Positions 56,793-64,000 of a stretch of DNA of 64,000 nt are shown in pieces. The notes under the pieces were generated by a model that saw only the letters and a list, made by a program, of their open reading frames with translations, made no database searches and was not told the origin of the DNA. Position numbers and translations under genes: made by a program. Each line of letters opens with the position of its first letter. The first letter of the stretch is position 1. This stretch comes from Cupriavidus necator (GTDB lineage Bacteria; Pseudomonadota; Gammaproteobacteria; Burkholderiales; Burkholderiaceae), in the NCBI GenBank assembly GCA_022041995.1, contig CP074381.1:310001-374000 (forward strand), written 5' to 3'.

Positions 56793-57473
56793 TTGCCAAC
56801 CGTCCTGATCCTCGGTGCCTCGCGCGGCATCGGCCTTGAATTCGTGCGCCAGTACCGTGCCGACGGCTGGCGCGTCATCGCGGCGGCGCGCACGCCCGAA
56901 GGCGTCGGTGCGCTGCAGGCGCTGGGGGCCGAAGCCCACCAGGTCGATCTTTCCGATGCCGGCGCGGTCGCGGGCCTGGGCTGGAAGCTCGATGGCGAAG
57001 CCCTCGACGTGGCGATCTACAACGCCGGCGTGCTGGGACCCCGCACCGAAGGCGCGCAGCCGGTCACGCCGCAGGAATTCGACCAGGTGATGCATGTCAA
57101 CGTGCTGGGTCCGATGATGGCGCTGCCGCTGCTGCTGCCCTACGTCGAAGCGGGCCAGTCCGGCCACGGCGGGGTGCTGGCGGTGCTGTCTTCGCGCATG
57201 GGCAGCATCACTGCGATGGAGCACAGCACCAGCTGGCTGTACCGCGTCAGCAAGGCCGGCGCCAATGCGGCGCTGCGCGCGGTCTCGCTCGATGCGCGCC
57301 ACGCCACCTGCGTCGCGCTGCACCCGGGCTGGGTCAAGACCGACATGGGCGGCCAGGAAGCCGACCTGACCGTGCAGCAGAGCGTCAAGGGCATGCGCCA
57401 GGTGCTGGCCGGCGTCAAGCGGCGCGACAACGGCACCTTCCACAACTACGACGGCACGCCCATCCCCTGGTAA
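56793..57473 (+). CDS. Short-chain dehydrogenase, TTG start
   Basis: The 226-residue SDR starts at a TTG directly behind AAAGGAGCACAGCC; no ATG fits. It reads PTVLILGASRGIGLEFVRQY, the Rossmann cofactor motif. It has YNAGVLGPRTEGAQPVTPQE and STSWLYRVSKAGANAALRAV, with the Tyr-x3-Lys pair. The length is short but typical of the SDR subgroup resembling C-factor. The role in the cluster is unknown. The acyl-CoA dehydrogenase follows 31 bases later. Confidence 0.9.
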   Translation: MPTVLILGASRGIGLEFVRQYRADGWRVIAAARTPEGVGALQALGAEAHQVDLSDAGAVAGLGWKLDGEALDVAIYNAGVLGPRTEGAQPVTPQEFDQVMHVNVLGPMMALPLLLPYVEAGQSGHGGVLAVLSSRMGSITAMEHSTSWLYRVSKAGANAALRAVSLDARHATCVALHPGWVKTDMGGQEADLTVQQSVKGMRQVLAGVKRRDNGTFHNYDGTPIPW

Positions 57474-57504
57474 GCGCGCCCGCACACCTCATCACCGAAC
57501 TGAC

Positions 57505-58635
57505 ATGCTGCTGACTCCCGAACAGGAAATGATCCGCGACGCCGTGCGCCAGTTCGCGCAGGAAGTGATCGCGCCGCAGGCCGCGCAGTGGGACCGCGAC
57601 AAGACCTTCCCCAAGGACGTGCACCGCGAACTGGCGGCACTGGGCGCCTACGGCGTGGCGGTGCCGGAGGAATACGGCGGCGCCGGCCTGGACTACCTGT
57701 CGCTGGCGCTGATCCTGGAAGAGATCGCGGCCGGCGATGGCGGCACCTCTACCGTCATCAGCGTCAACAACTGCCCGGTGTGCAGCATGCTGATGTCGTT
57801 CGCCAGCGAGGCGCAGAAGCAGCAGTGGCTGGTGCCGCTGGCGCGCGGCGAGATGCTGGGCGCGTTCTGCCTGACCGAGCCGCACGTGGGCTCGGATGCG
57901 TCGGCACTGCGCACCACCGCGGTACGCGACGGCGACCACTACGTGCTCAACGGCGTCAAGCAGTTCATCACCAGCGGCCAGAACGCCGATGTGGTGATCG
58001 TGCTGGCGGTGACCGACAAGGCTGCCGGCAAGCGCGGCATCAGCGCTTTTATCGTGCCGACTTCGACCCCGGGTTACGTGGTGGCGCGGCTGGAGGACAA
58101 GCTCGGCCAGCACTCGTCGGACACCGCGCAGATCCTGTTCGAGGACTGCCGCGTGCCGGCGGCCAACCTGCTGGGCGACGAGGGCGGCGGCTACAAGATG
58201 GCGCTGTCGGGGCTGGAAGGCGGGCGCATCGGCATCGCTTCGCAGAGCATCGGCATGGCGCGCGCCGCGTTCGAGGCCGCGCTGGCCTATGCCAGGGAGC
58301 GCGAGAGTTTCGGCCAGCCGCTGTTCCAGCACCAGGCGGTGCAGTTCCGCCTGGCCGAGATGGCCACCCGCATCGAGGTGGCGCGCCAGATGGTGTGGCA
58401 CGCCGCCGTGCTGCGCGACGCCGGCCGCCCGTGCCTGAAGGAAGCCGCCATGGCCAAGCTCTTTGCCAGCGAGATGGCCGAGCGGGTGTGCTCGGATGCG
58501 ATCCAGGTGTTCGGCGGCTACGGCTACGTCAGCGACTTCCCGGTGGAGCGCATCTACCGCGACGTGCGCGTGTGCCAGATCTACGAGGGCACCAGCGATA
58601 TCCAGAAGATCCTGATCGCGCGCGCGCTGGCCTAG
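57505..58635 (+). CDS. Acyl-CoA dehydrogenase
   Basis: The 376-residue FAD enzyme has [60 protein letters not shown] and the C-terminal catalytic Glu361 ([19 protein letters not shown]). Its Glu is at the usual position for short- and medium-chain dehydrogenases, unlike IVD in this cluster, where it is on helix G. It probably acts on a different short-chain or branched-chain acyl-CoA such as 2-methylbutyryl- or isobutyryl-CoA, but this is inference. The start is [16 protein letters not shown]. Confidence 0.93.
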   Translation: MLLTPEQEMIRDAVRQFAQEVIAPQAAQWDRDKTFPKDVHRELAALGAYGVAVPEEYGGAGLDYLSLALILEEIAAGDGGTSTVISVNNCPVCSMLMSFASEAQKQQWLVPLARGEMLGAFCLTEPHVGSDASALRTTAVRDGDHYVLNGVKQFITSGQNADVVIVLAVTDKAAGKRGISAFIVPTSTPGYVVARLEDKLGQHSSDTAQILFEDCRVPAANLLGDEGGGYKMALSGLEGGRIGIASQSIGMARAAFEAALAYARERESFGQPLFQHQAVQFRLAEMATRIEVARQMVWHAAVLRDAGRPCLKEAAMAKLFASEMAERVCSDAIQVFGGYGYVSDFPVERIYRDVRVCQIYEGTSDIQKILIARALA

Positions 58636-58727
58636 GGCACAGCGATGCGCGTACGATGGGGTGCGTGCCGCGAAGGCGGCGCTTCCCTGATTCCAGTACC
58701 GGCAACCACAGCAAGAAGGGCCCCGAC

Positions 58728-59384
58728 ATGACCGCAGCGATCGACTTCTACTTTGATTTCTCTTCGCCTTACGGCTACTTTGCCAGCACCCGCATCGACG
58801 ACCTGGCGCAGAAGTACGGGCGCATTGTCGCCTGGCATCCGATCCTGCTAGGCGTGGTGTTCAAGACCACGGGCGCCTCGCCGCTGCCGCAGTTGCCGCT
58901 CAAGGGCGATTATTCGTGGCGCGACTTCGAGCGCACCGCGCGCTTCCACGGCATCGAATACAAGCGCCCCACGCATTTCCCGCTGCCCACCACGCACGCC
59001 GCGCGCGCCATGCTGTGGCTGCAGAACCATCACGGCGACGACATCGCCACGGCCTTTGCCAAGTCCGTGTACCGCGCGCTGTTCGTCGACGACATCAATA
59101 TCGCCGAGCCGGCCGAGATCATGAAGCTGGCCGAGCCGCTGGGCGTGGACGTGCAGGCGCTGGACGCCGGCGCCACCAGCTACCAGATCAAGGACCAGCT
59201 CAAGGCGGAGATCGACGTGGCGATGGCCAAGGGCGTGTTCGGCTCGCCCTTTGTCATCATCGACGGCGAGCCGTTCTGGGGCTTCGACCGCTTCGACCAG
59301 GTCGAGGCCCACCTGAAGAGCCGCCGCCAGACTGAACTCAGGGCCGTGCCGAGCCTGGACACCAAGGAAAAGAAACCCGCATGA
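58728..59384 (+). CDS. DsbA-family (GST kappa-like) isomerase, HCCA isomerase-like
   Basis: The 218-residue protein starts MTAAIDFYFDFSSPYGYFAS and has the thioredoxin-like fold with a Ser in place of the active-site Cys (FSSPYGY). It ends with KGVFGSPFVIIDGEPFWGFD. This is the 2-hydroxychromene-2-carboxylate isomerase/GST-kappa group, which uses glutathione. Whether it isomerises an aromatic intermediate or acts as a general thiol enzyme cannot be decided from sequence. The HAD gene overlaps its stop by 4 bases. Confidence 0.9.
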   Translation: MTAAIDFYFDFSSPYGYFASTRIDDLAQKYGRIVAWHPILLGVVFKTTGASPLPQLPLKGDYSWRDFERTARFHGIEYKRPTHFPLPTTHAARAMLWLQNHHGDDIATAFAKSVYRALFVDDINIAEPAEIMKLAEPLGVDVQALDAGATSYQIKDQLKAEIDVAMAKGVFGSPFVIIDGEPFWGFDRFDQVEAHLKSRRQTELRAVPSLDTKEKKPA

Positions 59385-60067
59385 CTGCAGCAACCCGTGG
59401 CCATTCCGGCCGATTCGATTGCGTGATCTTCGACTGCGACGGCGTGCTCGTCGACAGCGAGCCCGTCGTCAACCGCGTGCTCAACCAGATGCTCAACGAG
59501 CTTGGCATCGAGATCTCGCTGGAAGACTCCACGCGCCTGTTCCTGGGGCGCGCGGTGCGCGAGGAGCTGGACATGATCGCGCGCATGCGCGGCGCGCCGC
59601 TGCCCGAGAACTGGCTGTCGACCTGGCTGGCCCGCCGCAACGCGGTGCTGGAAGCCGAAGTCGTCGCGGTGGCGCATGTGCGCGAGGCCATTGGCAAGAT
59701 CGCCGCCACCGGCATGCCGGTGTGCGTGGCCTCGGGTGCGGACCGCGTCAAGGTCAAGCTGCAACTGACCAGGACCGGCCTGGTTGAGCTGTTCCGGCAG
59801 GATGCGCGCGAGCACATCTTCTCCGCCACCGAGGTGGCGCGCAGCAAGCCCGCGCCCGATGTGTACCTGCTGGCCGCGCGCACCATGGGCGTGGAGCCGG
59901 CGCGCTGCGCCGTGGTGGAAGACAGCCCGACCGGCGTGACCGCGGGCGTGGCCGCCGGCATGACAGTGTTCGGCTATGCCGAGCGCAACGATGCCGCGCT
60001 GCTGCGCGAGGCCGGCGCGGGTACCATCTTCACCGATATGCGCGACCTGCCGGAGCTGGTGGGATGA
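59381..60067 (+). CDS. HAD-superfamily phosphatase (beta-phosphoglucomutase-like)
   Basis: The 228-residue protein has HAD motif I FDCVIFDCDGVLVDSEPV (nucleophile Asp), motif II in CVASGADRVKVKLQ, motif III Lys in VARSKPAPDVYLLAA and motif IV CAVVEDSPTGVTAGV. It has a C1-type helical cap. Substrates are likely small sugar phosphates or phosphoglycolate-like compounds; the specific one is unknown. It overlaps both the isomerase gene (4 bases) and the YchJ-like gene (4 bases), so the three are translated together. Confidence 0.92.
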   Translation: MTAATRGHSGRFDCVIFDCDGVLVDSEPVVNRVLNQMLNELGIEISLEDSTRLFLGRAVREELDMIARMRGAPLPENWLSTWLARRNAVLEAEVVAVAHVREAIGKIAATGMPVCVASGADRVKVKLQLTRTGLVELFRQDAREHIFSATEVARSKPAPDVYLLAARTMGVEPARCAVVEDSPTGVTAGVAAGMTVFGYAERNDAALLREAGAGTIFTDMRDLPELVG

Positions 60068-60528
60068 CAGGGCGGACCACGGCAGGCCGCCTGCCCAAGG
60101 CCGGACCGGTGCCGTGCCCGTGCGGCGGCGCGGACTATGCCGCCTGCTGCGGCCGCTTCCATCGTGGCGAGGCACTGCCGCCCAATGCCGAGGCGCTGAT
60201 GCGCTCGCGCTACAGCGCCTATGTGCTGAACGACATGGAATGGCTGCGGCAGACCTGGCATCCATCGACCTGCCCGGCCGACCTGTTGCCGGATACCGCC
60301 ACACGCTGGCTGGGGCTTACGGTGAAGGCGCATGCGCAGCAGGACGACACCCATGCCGAAGTGGAATTCGTGGCGCGCTACAAGGTAGGCGGGCGCGCCT
60401 GGCGGCTGCATGAGCGCAGCCGCTTTGTCCGCGAAGCGCGCGCGCCCGGCGAAGCGCCGCGCTGGCTTTATGTGGATGGGGACATCATCGGGAGGCACCA
60501 TGAGCATCGACAAGCGGAACGAGCCTGA
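60064..60528 (+). CDS. YchJ family protein (UPF0225)
   Basis: The 154-residue protein has the Cys-rich N-terminus PCPCGGADYAACCGRFHRGE followed by EALMRSRYSAYVLNDMEWLR, the YchJ signature. It ends with LHERSRFVREARAPGEAPRW. YchJ proteins bind zinc or iron through these Cys residues and carry an NTF2-like fold. Their function is not known. It overlaps the HAD gene by 4 bases and the GST gene by 29 bases. The second Cys cluster seen in E. coli YchJ is absent. Confidence 0.9.
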   Translation: MTGRTTAGRLPKAGPVPCPCGGADYAACCGRFHRGEALPPNAEALMRSRYSAYVLNDMEWLRQTWHPSTCPADLLPDTATRWLGLTVKAHAQQDDTHAEVEFVARYKVGGRAWRLHERSRFVREARAPGEAPRWLYVDGDIIGRHHEHRQAERA

Positions 60529-61177
60529 GTACCTGCTGTATTGCTTTGCCCAGTCCGGCAATGCCTACAAGGTGGCGCTGCTGCTGGAAACCGTCGGCGT
60601 GCAGCGCGGCCAGCAGCTGTGGCAGCCGCGCTTCGTCGACTTCTTCAATGGCGAGACCCGCACGCCGGAATACCGCGCCATCAACGTGATGGGCGAGGTG
60701 CCGGTGCTGGAGTTCGGCGGCCAGCGCCTGTCGCAGTCCGGTGCCATCCTGGAAACGCTGGCCACGCGCCTCGATGCCTACGGCCCGCGCGATGAGGCCG
60801 AGCGTGCCGAGGTGCTGCGCTGGCTGCTGTTCGACAACCACAAGTTCACCTCCTACACCGCCACCTACCGCTTCATGCGCAACTTTGCCAGGTCGCCGGA
60901 TCCGGCCGTGCTGGAGTTCTTCCGTGCGCGCTGCGAAGGCGCGTGGAACGTGCTCAACGCGCACCTGGCCGGGCAAGCGTTCCTGCTGGGCGAGCGCGCC
61001 ACCATCGCGGACTTCTCGCTGGCGGGCTACGTCTTCTTCGACGACGAGATCGGCGTGCACTGGCGCAAGGAGTATCCGCATATCCACGCGTGGGCCGAGC
61101 GCATCCGTGCGCTGCCGGGCTGGAAGCATCCCTACGACCTGATGCCAGGGCACCCGCTGCCTGGGCACGCAGGCTGA
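60500..61177 (+). CDS. Glutathione S-transferase family protein
   Basis: The 225-residue protein begins [20 protein letters not shown] and has the N-terminal thioredoxin-like domain with [20 protein letters not shown], the cis-Pro and the Gln-Ser glutathione-binding pair. The C-terminal helical domain includes [20 protein letters not shown]. The class is not clear. It begins inside the YchJ-like gene, with a GGAGG ribosome site. Conjugation or isomerisation of a CoA-pathway intermediate would fit its place but is not shown. Confidence 0.92.
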   Translation: MSIDKRNEPEYLLYCFAQSGNAYKVALLLETVGVQRGQQLWQPRFVDFFNGETRTPEYRAINVMGEVPVLEFGGQRLSQSGAILETLATRLDAYGPRDEAERAEVLRWLLFDNHKFTSYTATYRFMRNFARSPDPAVLEFFRARCEGAWNVLNAHLAGQAFLLGERATIADFSLAGYVFFDDEIGVHWRKEYPHIHAWAERIRALPGWKHPYDLMPGHPLPGHAG

Positions 61178-61230
61178 GCCCGGCCGCTGGCAGGACGGCA
61201 AAGACCAACATCAAGCAGGAAGAGACACAG

Positions 61231-62838
61231 ATGCCCACCCTGGAAACCAAACTCAACGCCCGCTCTGAATCCTTCAAGGCCAACGCCGAGTCGATGCAGG
61301 CCCTGGTGGCCGATCTCAAGGCCAGGATCGCGAAGCTGGCCGAAGGCGGCGGCGAAGACGCGCGCAACAAGCACCTGTCGCGCGGCAAGCTGCTGCCGCG
61401 CGAGCGCGTGCAGCAGCTGCTGGATCCGGGCACGCCGTTCCTGGAGCTGTCGCAGCTGGCCGCGTACGACATGTACGACCATGCCGCGCCGGGCGCGGGC
61501 ATCATCACCGGCATCGGCCGCGTGGCCGGGCAGGAATGCGTGATTGTCTGCAATGACGCCACCGTCAAGGGCGGCACGTACTACCCGATGACGGTCAAGA
61601 AGCATGTGCGCGCGCAGGAGATTGCCGAGGAGAACAACCTGCCTTGCATCTACCTGGTGGATTCCGGCGGCGCCAACCTGCCCAACCAGGACGACGTGTT
61701 TCCCGACCGCGACCACTTCGGCCGCATCTTCTACAACCAGGCCAATCTGTCCAAGCGCGGCATCCCGCAGATCGCGGTGGTGATGGGCTCGTGCACCGCC
61801 GGCGGCGCCTACGTGCCGGCGATGAGCGATGAATCCATCATCGTCAAGAACCAGGGCACCATCTTCCTGGGCGGCCCGCCGCTGGTGAAGGCGGCCACCG
61901 GCGAGGAAGTCAGCGCCGAAGACCTGGGCGGCGCCGACGTGCATACGCGCCTGTCGGGCGTGGCAGACTACTTTGCGCAGAATGACCACCACGCGCTGAG
62001 CCTGGCGCGCAATATCGTGCAGCACCTGAACCGCCGCAAGCCGGACCAGATCCGCCTGCATGAGCCGGTCGAGCCGCTATACCCGGTGGAAGAACTGTAC
62101 GGCGTGATCCCCACCGACACGCGCAAGCCCTACGACGTGCGCGAGGTGATCGCGCGCCTGGTCGACGGGTCCGAGTTCGACGAGTTCAAGGCGCGCTACG
62201 GCACCACGCTGGTGTGCGGCTTCGCCCGCATCTGGGGCTACCCGGTCGGCATTGTCGCCAACAACGGCATCCTGTTCTCCGAATCGGCACTCAAGGGCGC
62301 GCACTTCATCGAGCTGTGCTGCCAGCGCAAGATCCCGCTGGTGTTCCTGCAGAACATCACCGGCTTCATGGTGGGCCGCAAGTACGAGAACGAAGGCATC
62401 GCCCGCAACGGCGCCAAGATGGTGACCGCAGTGGCCACCGCGCAGGTGCCCAAGTTCACGGTGATCATCGGCGGCTCGTTCGGTGCCGGCAACTACGGCA
62501 TGTGCGGGCGCGCCTATTCGCCGCGCTTCCTGTGGATGTGGCCGAACGCGCGCATCTCGGTGATGGGCGGCGAGCAGGCCGCCAGCGTGCTGGCCACGGT
62601 GCGCCGCGACGGCATCGAGGGCAAGGGCGGCACGTGGAGCGCGCAAGAGGAAGAGGCGTTCAAGCAGCCGATCCGCGACCAGTACGAGCACCAGGGCCAT
62701 CCGTACTACGCCAGCGCGCGGCTGTGGGACGACGGCGTGATCGACCCGGCGCAGACCCGCACCGTGCTGGGCCTGGGTCTTTCCGCCAGCCTGAATGCAC
62801 CGATCGACGAGATGAAGTTCGGCGTGTTCCGCATGTAA
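61231..62838 (+). CDS. liuB: 3-methylcrotonyl-CoA carboxylase, carboxyltransferase subunit
   Basis: LiuB transfers carboxyl from biotin to 3-methylcrotonyl-CoA. The 535-residue protein has the two carboxyltransferase lobes: [60 protein letters not shown] and [20 protein letters not shown]. The MCC-type C-terminal half contains [40 protein letters not shown] and [19 protein letters not shown]. It needs the biotin-carrying LiuD subunit, expected just beyond the window. The CAGGAAGAGACACAG ribosome site precedes the ATG. Confidence 0.96.
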   Translation: MPTLETKLNARSESFKANAESMQALVADLKARIAKLAEGGGEDARNKHLSRGKLLPRERVQQLLDPGTPFLELSQLAAYDMYDHAAPGAGIITGIGRVAGQECVIVCNDATVKGGTYYPMTVKKHVRAQEIAEENNLPCIYLVDSGGANLPNQDDVFPDRDHFGRIFYNQANLSKRGIPQIAVVMGSCTAGGAYVPAMSDESIIVKNQGTIFLGGPPLVKAATGEEVSAEDLGGADVHTRLSGVADYFAQNDHHALSLARNIVQHLNRRKPDQIRLHEPVEPLYPVEELYGVIPTDTRKPYDVREVIARLVDGSEFDEFKARYGTTLVCGFARIWGYPVGIVANNGILFSESALKGAHFIELCCQRKIPLVFLQNITGFMVGRKYENEGIARNGAKMVTAVATAQVPKFTVIIGGSFGAGNYGMCGRAYSPRFLWMWPNARISVMGGEQAASVLATVRRDGIEGKGGTWSAQEEEAFKQPIRDQYEHQGHPYYASARLWDDGVIDPAQTRTVLGLGLSASLNAPIDEMKFGVFRM

Positions 62839-62880
62839 TCCCGCCCACGCAACTACTGCCCCATTACCGCCTTCCACTCC

Positions 62881-63783
62881 ATGCGCAGCGTCGCCCGCCT
62901 GCTTTGCAGCCTAGCCCTGGTCACGGCGCTTGCCTTGCTGGCGCCGCTGTCCGGGCATGCGCAGAGCGCGAACGGCAACGGCAACGGCAATCCTGCGCCG
63001 CGCATGCGCTTCCAGGAGCAGGTGGTGATGCTGCCCAAGGCGGCGATCCCCTCGCGCATCGACCTGGAAGCCACGGTATTCAAGCCGCCTGGCGACGGGC
63101 CGTTCCCGCTGGTGGTGATCAACCACGGCAAGGCGCCGGGCCGGCCCGCGATGCAGGGGCGCGCGCGCTTTCCGGCGCAGAGCGTGGAATTCCTGCGCCG
63201 CGGCTACGCGGTGGTGCTGCCGATGCGGCAGGGTTTTGCGCGCTCGGGTGGCGCCTATGTGGGCGGCAGCTGCGATATCGAGACCAACGGCATGATCCAG
63301 GCCGACGATGTCGTCGCCACGCTCGACTTCATGGCCACGCAGCCCTATGTGGACATGGAGCGCATTGTCGTGATCGGCCAGTCGCATGGGGGCCTGACCA
63401 CGATGGCGTTCAGCACCATCGGCTATCCGGGGGTGCTGGGCGTGGTCAACTTTGCGGGCGGGCTGCGCAACCTGAACTGCCCGGACTGGGAAGAGCGCCT
63501 GGTCGATGCCTTTGCCAGCTACGGCGGCCTGTCGCGCTACCCGTCACTGTGGGTGTATGGCGACAACGACAGCTACTGGCCGGTGCCCTTGCCCGGCCGC
63601 ATGTTCAACGCCTTCAAGGCGCGCGCCACCGGTCCCGCGGCCAAATCGCGGCTGGTGGACGTGGGCGAGTTCGGCAACGACTCGCATCGCGTCTTCAGCG
63701 CGCGCGAAGGCATCCCGGTGTGGTTGCCTGAAGTCGGCAACTTCTTCCGCTCGCTGGGGCTGCCGTTCGACGCCGGCACCTGA
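62881..63783 (+). CDS. Secreted alpha/beta hydrolase (dienelactone hydrolase-like)
   Basis: The 300-residue protein has a signal peptide (MRSVARLLCSLALVTALALL, cleavage after GHA-Q at about 28), so it is exported. The mature part has the oxyanion region LVVINHGKAPGRPAMQGRAR, the nucleophile Ser168 in VVIGQSHGGLTTMAFS, and the acid/His of the triad in EFGNDSHRVFSAREG. The closest group is dienelactone hydrolase or acetyl-xylan-esterase-like. Its place between liuB and liuC is unusual because the pathway is cytoplasmic. It begins about 40 bases after liuB with a weak ribosome site. Confidence 0.88.
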   Translation: MRSVARLLCSLALVTALALLAPLSGHAQSANGNGNGNPAPRMRFQEQVVMLPKAAIPSRIDLEATVFKPPGDGPFPLVVINHGKAPGRPAMQGRARFPAQSVEFLRRGYAVVLPMRQGFARSGGAYVGGSCDIETNGMIQADDVVATLDFMATQPYVDMERIVVIGQSHGGLTTMAFSTIGYPGVLGVVNFAGGLRNLNCPDWEERLVDAFASYGGLSRYPSLWVYGDNDSYWPVPLPGRMFNAFKARATGPAAKSRLVDVGEFGNDSHRVFSAREGIPVWLPEVGNFFRSLGLPFDAGT

Positions 63784-63821
63784 ACCGCACCAGACAACCT
63801 TATCCGCCAACGGAGCGAACC

Positions 63822-64000
63822 ATGGAATTCACCGCCCTGACCGTCAATATCGCCAGCCACGTCGCCACCGTCACGCTGAACCGGCCCGATGTGCGCAACG
63901 CCTTCAACGAGACCGTGATCGCCGAGCTGACCGGCGCCTTCCGCGCGCTGGGCGACATGGACGAGGTGCGCGCCATCGTGCTGGCCGGCAACGGCCCGGC
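63822..64000 (+). CDS. liuC: Methylglutaconyl-CoA hydratase/enoyl-CoA hydratase, 5' part
   Basis: Only the first 59 residues are in the window: MEFTALTVNIASHVATVTLN followed by RPDVRNAFNETVIAELTGAF and VRAIVLAGNGP. This is the crotonase N-terminus. After liuB the expected gene is liuC, which hydrates 3-methylglutaconyl-CoA to HMG-CoA in leucine breakdown. The ribosome site CGGAG lies before the ATG. The gene is cut by the window end. Confidence 0.88.
   Translation, partial: MEFTALTVNIASHVATVTLNRPDVRNAFNETVIAELTGAFRALGDMDEVRAIVLAGNGP

Overview
The window is high-GC, gene-dense chromosomal DNA from a betaproteobacterium of the order Burkholderiales, most probably a Cupriavidus (Ralstonia eutropha-like) main chromosome. 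Supporting signs are a PhaM-type polyhydroxybutyrate (PHB) granule protein with a Lys/Ala/Pro DNA-binding tail, small families typical of the order (DUF2917, DUF3567, DUF1840, DUF484 next to xerC), a LiuR operator palindrome, a Bug-type solute-binding protein, and the gene order overall. I see no tRNA, rRNA, CRISPR array, insertion sequence or prophage.

Layout. 0.2-5.2 kb: cell-shape genes mreC, mreD, mrdA (PBP2), rodA. 5.3-7.1 kb: DUF484 gene and xerC. 7.1-8.6 kb: a LysR regulator and a DUF2917 gene. 8.8-10.6 kb: lipoate genes lipB and lipA. 10.9-15.8 kb: a 5-oxoproline unit (pxpB, pxpC, pxpA, two DUF969/DUF979 membrane proteins, pcp) behind a perfect inverted repeat. 15.8-20.7 kb (minus strand): a VanZ-family protein and a four-gene MCE/MlaE-type ABC lipid transporter. 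20.9-23.9 kb: birA, coaX, a SPOR protein and, convergent, rfaE2. 24.5-28.5 kb (minus strand): a diiron ferritin-like protein, a patatin-like lipase, phaM and an enoyl-CoA hydratase relative. 28.7-31.7 kb: a fumarylacetoacetate hydrolase and a Bug protein divergent from an IclR regulator. 31.7-34.6 kb: DUF3108, an alpha/beta hydrolase, DUF3567, rhodanese. 34.9-38.7 kb: methionine synthase split into two genes. 39-43.7 kb: a secreted Ala-rich repeat protein, a two-component cluster and small stress-type proteins. 44-50.4 kb: argS, a SPOR protein, dsbA, an SDR, a BtuF-like protein and a metallo-beta-lactamase fold protein. 50.5-64 kb: a leucine/isovalerate (liu) catabolic cluster with liuR, thioesterase, ivd, aceK, carbonic anhydrase, thiolase, a second acyl-CoA dehydrogenase, accessory enzymes, liuB and the start of liuC.

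How the genes fit together. In the liu cluster, IVD, methylcrotonyl-CoA carboxylase and methylglutaconyl-CoA hydratase take isovaleryl-CoA towards acetyl-CoA and acetoacetate. The embedded carbonic anhydrase could supply bicarbonate to the biotin-dependent carboxylase, and AceK could steer isocitrate into the glyoxylate bypass when acetyl-CoA is the product. The pxp cluster would release pyroglutamate (Pcp), possibly import it (DUF969/DUF979, inferred) and open it to glutamate (PxpABC).

The main cautionary finding concerns reading frames. Five genes (mreD, an enoyl-CoA hydratase gene, an alpha/beta hydrolase, a CHASE3-type histidine kinase and the liu-cluster thioesterase) are each broken by what looks like loss of one G or C, and a sixth site is likely. 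All are losses and none is a gain. One lies in mreD, which is normally essential. Residual sequencing or assembly errors therefore explain the pattern better than gene decay.
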